64,000 nt of DNA from Tomocerus qinae (taxonomy: Eukaryota; Arthropoda; Collembola; Entomobryomorpha; Tomoceridae), in NCBI GenBank assembly GCA_020055645.1, contig CM034547.1:49664909-49728908 (forward strand), written 5' to 3'. The position numbers were made by a program, and so were the translations under genes. Under the pieces are notes generated by a model. It saw nothing but the letters and a program-made list of their open reading frames with translations, was not told where the DNA came from and did no database searches. Below are positions 44,030 to 55,094 of the stretch, one piece after another. Position 1 is the stretch's first letter, and each line of letters starts with the position of its first letter.

Positions 44030-44239
44030 TTATTGAGAAATGGAATTTCTAATTAAATTGACGAAAGATTTTATGAAAATGTTTGCCTCAAATTCATTAA
44101 GGAAAGGTTGGATGGAACAGTCGTTCTGTAGTTGTAATTCAACTGTATAGTCGTGCTTATAGAAAAATCGGGAAGTGTGTATATCCATGGAAGTGTCAGT
44201 AACATTTTTATTATAAAAGTTGTCGAAAGTTAAACACAA
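44030..44239 (-). CDS. Open frame, 69 codons, unknown
   Basis: TTG-led frame reading LCLTFDNFYNKNVTDTSMDI, then HTSRFFYKHDYTVELQLQND and CSIQPFLNEFEANIF. Balanced acidic and aromatic content. TAA lies in frame directly upstream, with no AG between it and the frame start, so an acceptor must be internal. It is not bounded by a donor. Confidence 0.15.
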   Translation of the reverse strand: MCLTFDNFYNKNVTDTSMDIHTSRFFYKHDYTVELQLQNDCSIQPFLNEFEANIFIKSFVNLIRNSISQ

Positions 44240-45773
44240 TTAATTCGGAGTACCTTCACTGTACATTAGGAACAGTGTCAGTCAGTTCCAGTTTCTATAT
44301 TGGCAGGGAAGCCATAACGAAGTCTATTAGCTGGGAAAGAACATTACATTGGCGGATAGCTAAATCCTAATCCAGTCCAGTTGTTCTGTCAGTTTACCTA
44401 CTTTACTTCCACTTTTCACTGTCGAACAGACAAAACAAACTTTCTCTCCTGAAGGAAGTATGCTGCTGGAGCCAAAAGTTTGCCTTTTGCGTTTTATTAT
44501 TGGCTATACATACTATTCCAAAGGAAGTGACCCATCCACAGATATAACATACAATAGTGGAAGGTTAAGGTGTACTTATAGTAGTATATTCTAAGTATAC
44601 TACATTCTACATACCTAAATAATTGTTTCTTCTATGGTTCTTTTGTATGTCAGCTAGTAGTTTAACTTCACCTGAATAAATGTCAATGTCCTTAATACCT
44701 GTAAACAGTTCTATGTTAAAAAGTAAATGTTGTAACCTCATGACTTTTATGCCTCTCTATGTGGTTGGACTTGTAAATGGAGTGATTTTTTTGTTATGAA
44801 CCAACTGTCTCCGTCTGGTAGATTGTATATTTGTCAAACAGCTTGTAGTATGTGTAATATTTTTCCGTTTGATAGAATTGAACATAAATATAATATGCAT
44901 TATGAATTAGGATTTAGACAACTGTACAAGTAACATGTGCAACGTGATTTACTCTGGTCGCGTAACTACCCTTATAGCTGTTTGTCATTTGTATCACATT
45001 TATAATTCTATAAAAATTCTGTCAAAAGTTTGGTAGGAAAGTAAGAAAAGTAAGCCGCGTGAAGATTATAGCATGTACATAAATAAGTAGTGCCTACCTA
45101 ATGCCTAGGCATAGTTTTTCGGAGACTTTGTGAAGTTCTGATGTAAGCTGTAGGGAGAACAATAATTCAGTCTAACGAGACTTGGTATGGTTTGACTTGA
45201 AAACTTGAATTGAATACAAGAGTGCATGTTTACCTTTGATTTTTTGGTTCAGTTTCCATTACAAATGAGATATTTTCGTGTTGCTGTTTTGGAGGAAAGT
45301 TTGTTTGACTGCTGAATACATGAGGATTTTATTCAAACTTTTTTCGACCTGTTTTTATAGGAAAAGGTGCAATTTTCTCATGCAAATATTTATATAGAAA
45401 TACGAGTTAAAAAGTATATTTATGTGCATAGTAGAGATACTTTGGTAGTTACAACCTGCGCCTAGTGAAATTAAGTATGCGTTTTGTTGACTAAAGGAAC
45501 CGGTGGAGCCAAGGATTTATAAAATATGAAAAAGGTCGTGGGTACAGAGGAAAAGAGAATGAATTGGTGTAGCAAACGGAAAAGCGTTCCGGAAAGTACA
45601 AAATGTTGTAGAATAATAGGTATACTATACATTTCCTTTGGCAGACGCATGTACTATATATTTTACTAGCTCATGCATACCATCACTGTTACCAAATACG
45701 TAGGCACTATATATTAGCATCAAAATTCTTTGTTGAGATATAGTAGACATTTTCATTGTCTCTGAGATAGAAA
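44240..45773. other. Non-coding stretch, no gene supported
   Basis: No supported frame. 45180-45600 is G/T-rich on the plus strand with TTTGACTTGAAAACTTGAATTG words. A small inverted repeat (GTAGTATA/TATACTAC) lies at about 44581-44603. Confidence 0.5.
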
Positions 45774-45995
45774 CTATTTTAGAACCGAAAAAATGTCTGA
45801 GTCTGCATTAACGTTTGGAGTGTAGCTTGAAAATGCAACTAAATAAATGAAATGTATGTAGACAAGAATAAACTCTGGTAGGTAGGCATAGGTAGGAACT
45901 TGCTCATAAAGGTGCATACCTTTGTCTGCAATTCTAGTCAAGCAATAGTAAATGTAACCAGGGAACACATTAATGGAAACACTAGGAGTTTCCAT
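45774..45995 (-). CDS. ATG-led 73-aa ORF with possible donor
   Basis: Begins METPSVSINVFPGYIYYCLT, then RIADK, where GACAAAG|GTATGC could end a first exon. The frame continues GMHLYEQVPTYAYLPEFI, then a hydrophobic stretch and DSDIFSVLK before TAG. The whole ORF reads plausibly as a small protein. No signal peptide and no family recognised. Confidence 0.25.
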   Translation of the reverse strand: METPSVSINVFPGYIYYCLTRIADKGMHLYEQVPTYAYLPEFILVYIHFIYLVAFSSYTPNVNADSDIFSVLK

Positions 45996-46971
45996 ATGGT
46001 TTGTATACCCTGCCTGAGTATGTGTAGATATAATTCAACATTTAACATGTAAGCACCTGGATGGCAATCTAGAGCTCTGTTCTGTTCAGTTCGTGAACCG
46101 TTGCGAGACAAACGAATCCATTCTCATGCATAGAATGCATTGCATGCAGGGTCACGGAAAACATGAGATTTTTCACTAGGCTACATATTTCCTTTTATAG
46201 CTACATACATACATACATGCACTAGAGTCTATGCCAGCATCGCATGTGACGTGGCTAAAATACTTTCTAAATATTTTCTTTCTTTAGCGTGCTTTCCCTA
46301 CCAAGCTTTCTCCACACTACCATTCCCCAACTTAACTGATTCAATCCAAGCAAAAGTAATTGTGAGGCCAAGTCTAATTTCAACCAACTAAGTTACCTAT
46401 ATACTACTATATCCCAACCACCATTTATGCCTATTAACAGTACTTGCCATTACAAATAGACTCAAACACACAATACCAACATCGTAAGTTCTTGCTAACA
46501 AGTCCAACTGGTGAATCTTAGCTAACTAAAATTTTAGTTGCAATCAAAATGTCTATACTTGTAGTTCTTTTCTTGCCTCATGCATACAATAATTACAGGA
46601 TTGGCAAATTCTTTTAACCACGAATGAACAAACTTCTTTTTCCCATAATGCTTTGCTTTACTCGCCTATTTACTTATTAGAAGTAGATACATAAAAATAT
46701 TTTATTTTTTAAAATGTACCTTCATCAAACTGTACATATTGTATAAGTACATATAATTCATTAGCAACAGTTAGTAAAAGTACAGTAATTATTGCATAAT
46801 TTAGGTTTTTTGCAGGTTAATATAATTCCTCATTGTTAATGTTAGTAAACAATTCAAAAATACATTTAAGATGTTTAATATTAATTGTTAGCGTTAAATA
46901 ATTAGTATTTAGCATTATTTAATACCTTGAAAGATGTAATTTTTCTATATCCGGTTATAGCTAATTATAAG
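45996..46971. other. Non-coding stretch with a TACA microsatellite
   Basis: 46202-46218 is a (TACA)4 run. 46260-46560 is C-rich on the plus strand and 46640-46960 is very AT-rich. No exon is supported. Confidence 0.5.
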
Positions 46972-47220
46972 TCAAGAGTACAAATAACTGTACACATTTT
47001 TGTAACTATTCAGGGGTATTGAACGTGAGAAAATGTGTAATGATAATTTAGTGTAGGCAGTTACTTTTGTAGAAGAAGGAATGTGAAGTACCAATGTGAT
47101 AAGTTTGAAAGCTGAGAAAGAAAACGAATGTAATGTGTAAATTATCGGAGATGGGTCAACTAGGAGTAGGACTACCTTATTCCATGGTCTAGTTTCGATC
47201 AATACTGACTGCACTGCTGA
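46972..47220 (-). CDS. Candidate exon after a textbook acceptor
   Basis: The minus strand shows GGATTTTTTTCTTTTGTGTTTCAG, then a phase-0 frame SAVQSVLIETRPWNKVVLLL, then VDPSPIIYTLHSFS and on to TGA at 46972 (82 aa). TGGAATAAG|GTAGTC after 15 codons is an alternative donor, and CTTTCTCAG further in is another acceptor. It is 0.8 kb downstream of two other minus-strand frames, possibly the same transcript. Confidence 0.32.
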   Translation of the reverse strand, partial: SAVQSVLIETRPWNKVVLLLVDPSPIIYTLHSFSFSAFKLITLVLHIPSSTKVTAYTKLSLHIFSRSIPLNSYKNVYSYLYS

Positions 47221-48056
47221 CTGAAACACAAAAGAAAAAAATCCTCAAGAAGTTAGCTAAGTTAGGTTGGGTCAATTCACATGAGACTTCACCAATAAAG
47301 CAAATCTAGCTGCCAAACGAAATCTCCTTTGAGAGAAAGACTCCTTCACTTCAACTGCCTCAGTTTCTTGAGGAAAAGTCTGCAACTTCTACACTCTCCA
47401 AACAAATGTGCAACATAAACCCATCCTAATAGGCACTATAAAACTAAATCATATTACAATTTACGAAATATCCTCAGATTGGTTGAGACACCATAATTGA
47501 AGTTATGAAACGACATGTTATGGTATCCTGAATTCTCTTCTCGTTGTTAGTATTAATTTTTCTATCGCAATCCGTCTAGGTACTAAATACATAAGATTGA
47601 GCAAGAACCTCATAAAGAATTTAAGGAAATAGCGTTTGTGTAGGATTCAATTTAAAAATTATTATACAGTACACACACAAGCAAAATATTTAAGGATACG
47701 ACGTAGACATACTGAGATTAAGTTTTAGGGATAGTAGACAGTATATCTACAGGGTAATAAAACAAAATTGAGTAACCAACTCATAATGAATTAAAAGGAA
47801 TTTGTAAGTGTAAGATTGAATTTCGTAAAAATTTTCTTACAAACATAAAATTCATAAAATATTTAAGAATAGAGGATGAAAACCGAAGTTGATGAATATT
47901 AAGATAATCAACATTAATTGATCCTTTCCATAATACGTCCGTTACTGTTATGCATGTGATGCGTGTGCAAACATATAACTCGGTTAGAAGAACGTAGGAG
48001 AAATGTAAGAAGCGAATAATAAAATTTGGTGTAAAAGCATTGGGAATAGGTAAGTC

Positions 48057-48242
48057 TCATCTGCACTCCGACAAGTAATGTGTTGCAGTGTGAAGTGATA
48101 TATAATATGTTTGTTGAGCAGACATCGACATTATGTAGTGTGGGACTGTGGCACTATCGCTTTTCAAGCGGACATCCATCAACTCTGTTCTACATTCGTC
48201 CTCATATACAATTCCAGAGCTAGAGAAAAGTAGTCTGAACAT
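48057..48242 (-). CDS. ATG-led or terminal-exon frame, 61 aa
   Basis: Begins MFRLLFSSSGIVYEDECRTE, continues LMDVRLKSDSATVPHYIM and ends HYLSECR. The region is richer in GC than its flanks. AG acceptors preceded by pyrimidines lie at TTATCTTTAG (directly upstream, phase 0) and CTTTTCTCTAG (inside codon 8). It is separated by only 32 bases from the frame at 48275-48553. A short intron from AAT|GTGATA (phase 0) to CTTTAG would join the two. Confidence 0.3.
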   Translation of the reverse strand: MFRLLFSSSGIVYEDECRTELMDVRLKSDSATVPHYIMSMSAQQTYYISLHTATHYLSECR

Positions 48243-48274
48243 TAGCTAAAGATAAATAACTACTCTGTTATGCC

Positions 48275-48553
48275 CTAAGCTTTCAGAATTCCATTCAGTA
48301 TACATTTTATCACATTTTCTATTTGTTTAGCCAATAGTTTGGGTGTGTGTAGTGCTTTTTGCATGAGCAAGTCTACTACTTTACTCTCTACTAAATGCAT
48401 TGTTCTATGTAGTACGTACATGAAAGGGATTGGTGAAAAGTGCCCCAGAATGTAATGTAATGTCGAGGAGTGTCCCTTATGAATAAGGGTAAATGTAACA
48501 CTATACTTTTTTCTAATATCTTTGACATTCCACTGTATCTTTATGGAATACAA
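48275..48553 (-). CDS. 92-codon open frame, helix-rich, unknown
   Basis: Contains IKIQWNVKDIRKKYSVTFTL, then IHKGHSSTLHYILGHFSP, and ends with an amphipathic Leu/Lys-rich region (ESKVVDLLMQKALHTPKLLA, then KQIENVIKCILNGILKA). This is among the most protein-like translations in the window. TTG start, in-frame TAG just upstream, so an acceptor such as GCTAG or ATACAG would begin it. Family unknown. Confidence 0.3.
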   Translation of the reverse strand: MYSIKIQWNVKDIRKKYSVTFTLIHKGHSSTLHYILGHFSPIPFMYVLHRTMHLVESKVVDLLMQKALHTPKLLAKQIENVIKCILNGILKA

Positions 48554-50268
48554 GCCTAGCTATATGTAATACAATACATCTTACGCAAATTGGGAATACA
48601 CACTCACTTATTGTTGCTATTACTAGCTAGATAGGTTACAACGATATTGATAGTGTGCATTTATCTTATTTCATTTGGTGTAATGTATGCTTTGTAGCTA
48701 ATAGAAAATAGAACTCACGGCAGCCCTACTGCAAATACGCACACTAAAAGTGAAAATAAATGTATCGTATTGTCTCTTCGTACCACTCCGTTAGGTTTAC
48801 TTCCCTCATCCATTTTACAATAGTAATACTACGATAGTATGTAGCTACATTTGGAATGTATCCTTACGTAACACACTTTACTGCAGTGTAAGAGCCGAAA
48901 CATAACATCTGGCCGTCCTCCCTACATTATCATTGTAATGGGCTCAGGCTCGGACTTTATAAATTCGACCCAATGCATTATAGCTCGTATATTAAATTAA
49001 GACCCACATCACATCCACCCACACCATGCCCCTTTGTGCTCAATATCAGCTACTTACACAAATTCTAAGTGCAGATACTGAAATGATATCGGACCCAGTT
49101 GCGTTCGCTTGTCAAGTCCCGTTAGAAGAATACATAACACAACGCAACACTCCGAGACAAGGGATTGTGTACATTTAGATAGTCCTAACGCTTTAATGTT
49201 AAAGGTATTATATGTTACATGTACGGAGTACAATCCTTAGATCTTATTTCTGCATATGTACCTATTTAGACATTATTAGTTTGCTTTGCAGTTCTTCGCC
49301 CTCTCTTCCTTCCTCTGTGTATATTACAGTGATAGGCTATGATTCAATTTCTACACATTTCCCCTCATCAAAGGCGGAATATAATCGAGGGTCTAGTGTA
49401 ACCAAATCAGTATAATGTACTTGTCTTTCCTTTGCCCTCATTTATCTGATCTAGGGAGCAGACTCAGCTGAAGCCACAAAGAGAAATGTCTTATTTGGAG
49501 ACAACTTTCTAGCTATGTACATTACACAGACGGGCTTACACACTTTCGTGTCGTCAAACGCAATCACAATCACAGTCTCCAATTTAGTATCTATACCTCC
49601 TTTACCGGTTTGAATTTATAAATAAAGCTAGTATATCTTTACTATTGACTTATTGCCTATATAGATATTCGTTGTTTAAACCGTTTCAAATGCCTTTAGC
49701 ATTTCAGTTAATTATATTCGTAATGGTTCATTACACTCTAAATATAAATGCAGAATTTCAAGTTCCTTCCGCTTGATAGTACAGATAAACGAGTGAATGG
49801 GAAATTATCTCATCTATTATTGCACTAGACTGTTACGTTAAATAGATGTAGTACTTAGCTATTACAATCTATTACTAAAATAATAATATTATTACAATTT
49901 GTAGCATTGGTTCCGTTATTCTGTGCATGCAATTTACCGGTGCTACATGATTCCCTGAACCACATAATTCAATTTAATATACCCTTAAGCAATCAGGTAG
50001 GTACAGGGGTAGTTACAAATGATAAGTGTGCATGTTTTAATTAAATAAGTGAATTAATTGACTTAAGTAGTAATTACTTAAATGCATTGTGGGCTATACG
50101 TTTACTGGGCAGACGGTAGAGTTATAGCAAGGAAGAATTAGATTTGAGTGTTATAATTGAAGAGCGTGAGGAATTGCGGGAGAAAGAAACAAGAAAAGTC
50201 AGACATAAGAAAGTGAAGAAGACTGTTAGAGTCAAAGAGGTATAGCTCGAAGAAATGTCAATGAGAAA
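48554..50268. other. Non-coding stretch, no gene supported
   Basis: A weak plus-strand frame at 49212-49415 (TTATGTTACATGTACGG region) is unsupported. 48900-49200 is C-rich and 50000-50250 is purine-rich on the plus strand. Confidence 0.45.
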
Positions 50269-50475
50269 TCAGGATGCTGCTGCACGAAAGATATAAAATA
50301 GTTTCACCCTTTCCTTTCTTTGCCTCGGGAGACCTGGTGCATATCCTTTCTTTTCATTTTCTCTGTGACTTCCTAACACTTCGGTATTATTAGCCAAGCA
50401 CGATATTAGATTACATGCCCACCGAGAAGAATGACGACGTAATTTAGACGGCACGTTACTATTCCTTTGTATTCT
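50269..50475 (-). CDS. Candidate terminal exon, basic, 68 aa
   Basis: After GTAGTTGTAG the phase-0 frame reads RIQRNSNVPSKLRRHSSRWA, then CNLISCLANNTEVLGSHREN and EKKGYAPGLPRQRKERVKLF, and stops at TGA (50269). It has about 47% GC, well above the flanks, and a coherent basic composition. The acceptor lacks a long pyrimidine tract, which is the weak point. No domain is recognised. Confidence 0.3.
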   Translation of the reverse strand, partial: RIQRNSNVPSKLRRHSSRWACNLISCLANNTEVLGSHRENEKKGYAPGLPRQRKERVKLFYIFRAAAS

Positions 50476-50521
50476 CTACAACTACTAGACAATATTATAA
50501 GTTCCGCATTCTCTATTATTC

Positions 50522-50755
50522 CTATATGACTATTGATGTCAATGTAGACACAGGAAAGTCGGGAGACGATGAGAAAGAGAAATGAGAGGAAACGAACCCA
50601 GACTTAACTTGGTGTGTGTATAGTGTCGTTTCGTGTTCTTTTAAGCAACTTCGTAGACAGTGTGTGTAGAGGTGATATGTATTTAGTGCAAGACTTAGAG
50701 TTGTGTGAACCAACTGTCTTGATTTCTTTCCCCGAGGTGCAAACATGTATCTCAA
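50522..50755 (-). CDS. Alternative minus-strand exon, 77 aa
   Basis: An excellent acceptor (CTTTGTCTTTGTTATTTCAG) is followed in phase 0 by LRYMFAPRGKKSRQLVHTTL, then SLALNTYHLYTHCLRSCL, a Ser/Phe-rich end and TAG. It overlaps almost completely with the plus-strand exon candidate at 50646-50880, so at most one of the two is likely to be coding. The C-terminal part looks like a translated pyrimidine tract. Confidence 0.2.
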   Translation of the reverse strand: MRYMFAPRGKKSRQLVHTTLSLALNTYHLYTHCLRSCLKEHETTLYTHQVKSGFVSSHFSFSSSPDFPVSTLTSIVI

Positions 50756-50880
50756 CTGAAATAACAAAGACAAAGAGTTCAACTTTTCCTCATTTCAAGG
50801 AGACCAAATGGATTGCAAAATTACAAGGCATAATCCTACTATTTCCACCTTTCACTGATTCTTTTCCCGCCAGCAAATAA
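50646..50880 (+). CDS. Candidate terminal exon with poly(A) signal, 77 aa
   Basis: The acceptor TCGTTTCGTGTTCTTTTAAG precedes it. After one base the frame reads NFVDSVCRGDMYLVQDLELC, then EPTVLISFPEVQTCISTEIT and KTKSSTFPHFKETKWIAK, ending SFPASK at TAA. AATAAA lies at 50931-50936, about 51 bases beyond the stop. The acidic and polar composition is more protein-like than the opposite strand. The upstream exon must end with two codon bases, and it was not found. Confidence 0.3.
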
Positions 50881-50972
50881 TTACTGCATACGCGTTTAAT
50901 TGCCCGAATCACTGCAGGCAATTCTATAGTAATAAATAGGTACCTCAGCCCATTTTAACACAACTGCTCATT

Positions 50973-51179
50973 TTATCGCCGAAACTTTTCACTTATCTGT
51001 ATTGTTTCTAAGCATTTTACTTTTCCCAAAGCCAACGGTTTGAAGATTTTATACATGATAAGTATCTGTAAAAGTAGATTGAAAGGACATATTTCTATAA
51101 CGAAAACGATGATCTGAAATGACAAAGGCGTGCTGTGTATAATTAAATAGTTGCTGTAGGTTTTGTTTGTTTTGTGCAT
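50973..51179 (-). CDS. ATG-led 68-aa ORF with membrane-like span
   Basis: Begins MHKTNKTYSNYLIIHSTPLS. Then after a possible acceptor (CCTTTGTCATTTCAG) comes IIVFVIEICPFNLLLQILIM and a basic end (KCLETIQISEKFRR). Either a small membrane protein or an exon starting at the acceptor. GGGAAAA|GTAAAA is a weak donor near the end. Confidence 0.2.
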   Translation of the reverse strand: MHKTNKTYSNYLIIHSTPLSFQIIVFVIEICPFNLLLQILIMYKIFKPLALGKVKCLETIQISEKFRR

Positions 51180-53059
51180 AAATATAATCCAGTAGTACAG
51201 TATTCAGTAAAGGGATCTAAATTTTCTAATAAATGTCTATAGTAGTAATCAAGGGGGAAAGACGTTCGTTCTAATAAATCTTACATTGTGTAACTCTTTT
51301 ATTTGCGCAAATGCTAAATGACAAGTTTTAAATGTCAAAGATCAGGTTGAAGAGATGAATGGTAAGGAAAGGGCAAAGACGTGTTCATTCAGCTATTATA
51401 TTAGAGGGTGGGAAGATGTCATTACAAGAATTAATTTCAGAAGTTAGGGGAGAATTGTGTGAACTTCTCCTTCGCATTGTAAGAGCTTCGATCTGATGTT
51501 ACTTTCATTCTGAGAAGGCAATCTCATTGGATTACCTTGTGTTTACATTTTCATTAGTAGATACTCTATTGTATTCTATAACTACTTTGTATACCTACAT
51601 TTATAAATTAATGCGCTACATTTACATTGCAATAATTAAAGTGTGATTTCAATTAATATGCTCAATTTGTCAATAAGCAGTTTTGTTGAAACTAATACGT
51701 CTATTGTAAAGTTTGGAAAGCATGTATTTATTTATTCACACTGTGAATATAGATTTTGGACTCAAAGCTCTGATGATTGGCACAAGTAATTTCTTAAAGG
51801 AGTATTTTTGGCTATGTGGTTAAAATTGGCTTATGTACTGAAGTAAATCAAGTTTCATTATAAATGTGACATTTTCGTTATTTGATTATAATCAGTACGG
51901 GAGAATGTAAACAATACATTTAGATACCTACCTACATTACATTAACGTATGTACATTCAATTTTATTTACGATGCAATAGCGTACTATTCTGAGAGAGAA
52001 AACTCACAGCACCCTTTAACATATGATTACTTTGTACGCAATAAATATCGTGTTTGTAGGGTTATAATAGCGACATCAATCGTTGGTTAAGATCGGACAA
52101 TCACAGTAAATGCATCAAAATAGGGCTATTGTATTGGTACACATGTCAAGAATATGAGAATGCGATGGCACAAGGCAATAAAAGAAATCCGAATATAGTT
52201 GCGGTGGAACACAATGTTTATGATTTTATGTGAACATTAGTGTTACCCGTATAGATGTCTTAAATATAGTAAGTGCCTATGTGTAGAGTATACGTTGTCA
52301 CTTTATCAGATGTGTTTTTATGAGAGAGTAAACCACAAGGAAAAGGGGAAGGGAGTTTTGTGATAAGAGATACTCTAAAAAAGACGTATAGGTTGTTCAT
52401 CTCCATCAAGCTTGACTTAAGTTGTATTCCTCATGAAGTCATCAAGTGAAGCAGCGGAAAGTTGTGGCTTGGCCACACACATCGCTAGAAAATTTCACGA
52501 GTCACGAATAAAAATAAGAGTAAAGAAAACATATTTTCCCCTCAAAGACCTCACTCAACTCTCCACTTTTGACTTACAAATATGAATTCCCAAATATTTT
52601 CGATGATCTATTCAACCTGGAATAATAATTCTTCCCTGTGTATCCAAAAACATAGATCATGTGAAGACTCTCCTCCGCCCTACGCACATTTATCTTAAAC
52701 CGGCAAGTCAAAATTCGGATATTCTACACATACTCTGTATTCTAGTAGGGATGAAATATTTGGAGTAAATACGACTATGTAGAAAAAACAACTACTCTTG
52801 TACAGCATAGGTATACTTGTTTCTTTTATGGGGTGTTATATATTTGTAGTTTTGTTGTGTTCTGTGAATTTATATGGTTTAATTCTTTTTTGTATCGAAC
52901 AGTTGTATATTGGTGCCTACTTCTTTATACAATACATTGAAAACCCGTATAGAACGCCAGCTTGAAATCTATTGCTGAGGAAGTGAGGTAAAGAGTAGGC
53001 GAGAGTGTAGGATAAAGCAGATCCGGTCGGGACGGATCGATTTCGGATTTTCGGTTCTC
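51180..53059. other. Non-coding stretch, no gene supported
   Basis: No frame of 60 codons. 52300-52700 has mixed purine and pyrimidine patches. A GATCCG...CGGATC inverted repeat of 6-bp arms lies at about 53021-53039 in a short GC-rich patch. Confidence 0.5.
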
Positions 53060-53077
53060 CTCTGACTAAATTTATAG

Positions 53078-53308
53078 AAAACTAACCTTAACCGGCCCAA
53101 CCCTTGTAGAATTGTAGGGAAAGTGAATCCCCTCGTTTACAACATGACAAGTACCTTCAATTTACTTATTATAGCTATACAACTAATATACATGTCATAT
53201 CTAGACACAAATCCATGCTATATTATGTATATAGTAGACCACTATGAGTTCATTTATCATAGTATATACTATAAAATGGGTTTACCTTCACAAAATTTAT
53301 ACCAGTAG
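53078..53308 (+). CDS. 77-codon open frame, hydrophobic middle
   Basis: Open from about 53078: KTNLNRPNPCRIVGKVNPLV, then YNMTSTFNLLIIAIQLIYMS, a Tyr/Ile-rich part and MGLPSQNLYQ before TAG. An ATG at 53144 precedes the hydrophobic stretch. No splice sites bound it, and the AT-rich second half is not persuasive. Confidence 0.15.
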   Translation, partial: KTNLNRPNPCRIVGKVNPLVYNMTSTFNLLIIAIQLIYMSYLDTNPCYIMYIVDHYEFIYHSIYYKMGLPSQNLYQ

Positions 53309-53328
53309 TGCATTTAAGCTACTAAAAC

Positions 53329-53753
53329 TTAGCGGTGTACTTGTATAGCCACTAGAAATATATAAGTGCATACAAAACACTTGCTTTCAATGTGTTCTTT
53401 AGAGATCGTGAATGAAGACGACCAGGAACTACAAATATTGAAAACATAGGGAAGTAAAGAGGCTAGATCAGAAGATTGTATCTTCTGTATTATTGCTATA
53501 GTATAAGCTTTGTGTATAAAAGCATAGTACTTGTGGAAAGTACACCACTTGAGTAGCCTTTTGTCTGGAAGGTTTGGTGGGTTTGCTAAGCTAGTACATA
53601 GAGTAGGAGAGTTAGTTGATTTGACTTGAGTCACTTTCTCCAGCCAAGTAAGTCGCTCTTCTATCACTTCTGTAGAAGCCACAACATTCGATTCCAAGTC
53701 TGCATAGTTTATGTTTTGACTTGGGATAACTGTCCTGTGTCTTTATCTACTTA
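53329..53753 (-). CDS. 141-codon open stretch, unknown
   Basis: The longest uninterrupted minus-strand frame here. It opens near 53753 and reads TVIPSQNINYADLESNVVAS, then TEVIEERLTWLEKVTQVKST and LANPPNLPDKRLLKW, becoming Ser/Ile/Phe-rich towards the TAA at 53329. AAACTATGCAG inside it is a possible acceptor. Only the first 75 codons look convincing. Its length is near the chance maximum for the window. Confidence 0.22.
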
Positions 53754-54096
53754 AAATATATCAATATTATGTATGTAGAGCTATATCTAGTTTGTGTTTA
53801 CTCTTAGATAGACACGCATATAGGCTAAAGTATCGTCACAAACTTATATTTTATAGATTAGTTGGGCGGAACTGGAGATAGAAGATTCACAGTTACTTTA
53901 GTGTGCTGGTGTACATTCATTGCTCTGCCCATCCATCCAAAACAAGGCATTTGCTTTCACTTGACTTTTCGGTGAGACGCTGAAGCTCAAGCTATTTCAT
54001 ATCCGTGTACGAGAAGGGTATGTATGGAGTCTGTACTGAACTGTCATTCTTAAACAAGTGCACTATGTATTGCATTGTGTGTGTAATATAAGTTTG

Positions 54097-54303
54097 TCAG
54101 GGCAGACTGGAGTTAGTTGTTAGTTCAGTTCTGTTCGTTTGCCTTCGCCGCTTTATCCAATTCACGAAGAAGAGGAGGCAAGAAGAGAAGAGCGAGCCCA
54201 CCACAAAGGTATCGTATATCACAAAGCAAACACAATGATAATCGGTTGCACTTGACTTCCTGCCTCTGGGGAGAAGCCGGAGAATTGAGTTGATACGCTC
54301 CAC
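54097..54303 (-). CDS. Candidate single-pass membrane tail exon, 68 aa
   Basis: GTG-led frame reading ERINSILRLLPRGRKSSATD, then a hydrophobic span at about 24-47 (CVCFVIYDTFVVGSLFSSCL), then WIKRRRQTNRTELTTNSS. A membrane segment followed by a basic stop-transfer motif is a classic arrangement. GC is high (about 47%). The plus strand is also open here and reads a Glu/Arg-rich exon (HEEEEARREERAHHK) ending at CAAAG|GTATCG, so the strand is uncertain. Confidence 0.25.
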   Translation of the reverse strand: MERINSILRLLPRGRKSSATDYHCVCFVIYDTFVVGSLFSSCLLFFVNWIKRRRQTNRTELTTNSSLP

Positions 54304-55094
54304 TCTCTAATGTCTAGTCTTTCTTGTATGTTTGTCATTATACAATACAGACACAGCGGATTTCCAACGAACATCCTATAAATACACTTCTACTTCAAGT
54401 ATCTTATATTTAGTAATATTATATCTTTAATACATACATGGACACACTTTACAGACTCCCTATTTCACCTACCAACTGATAGTCTTCACTTGCTAGACAC
54501 TTTGTTCCTCACTAGACATTACATTAGATACTATTTTACATTACACATGTTATATTATACACCACATCACTTTATGTACATTCCTAGACAGTTACTCTTG
54601 TACAGATACCCCTCATCCTTGTTTTCCTAGCTCTGGCTATATTTTCTAGTAAAACATGGTGCTTAAGTGAAAACATAAAGTGTATGTGACGCGACTCTGA
54701 TGAGACTAAATGTTTCATGCTACTTTGAGTGTTCTGACTTATTAACTAAATATGAACTTCTGATTGTACAGTGCTATTCTATCCACAATATAGCGTCATT
54801 TATGTTATTACTTAGTTATTTGCGGAGTAACGTTTCATTTACCTAAAATTTACTATTCCTCCAAGGTGATCTTTACTACAGTACTATTAGCTGATTAACA
54901 TTTATGGTCCACCATTAATATTTATGGTATTTTAATGGAAACTTTCACTGAACCTAAATTTAACTGTCTGTACCTGCAGGGCCTGCATTGTCAATGGATG
55001 CAAGCTTTCAATTTTGTTTAGTTGACCTGGTACGTATAATATTCATTAAAAAAATCAGAGGGAGTAATATAGTAATAAACATTAGCACCCTTAC
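54304..55094. other. Non-coding stretch, no gene supported
   Basis: C/A-rich at 54340-54660, with many ACATTACA-type words, then AT-rich. No exon seen. Confidence 0.5.
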
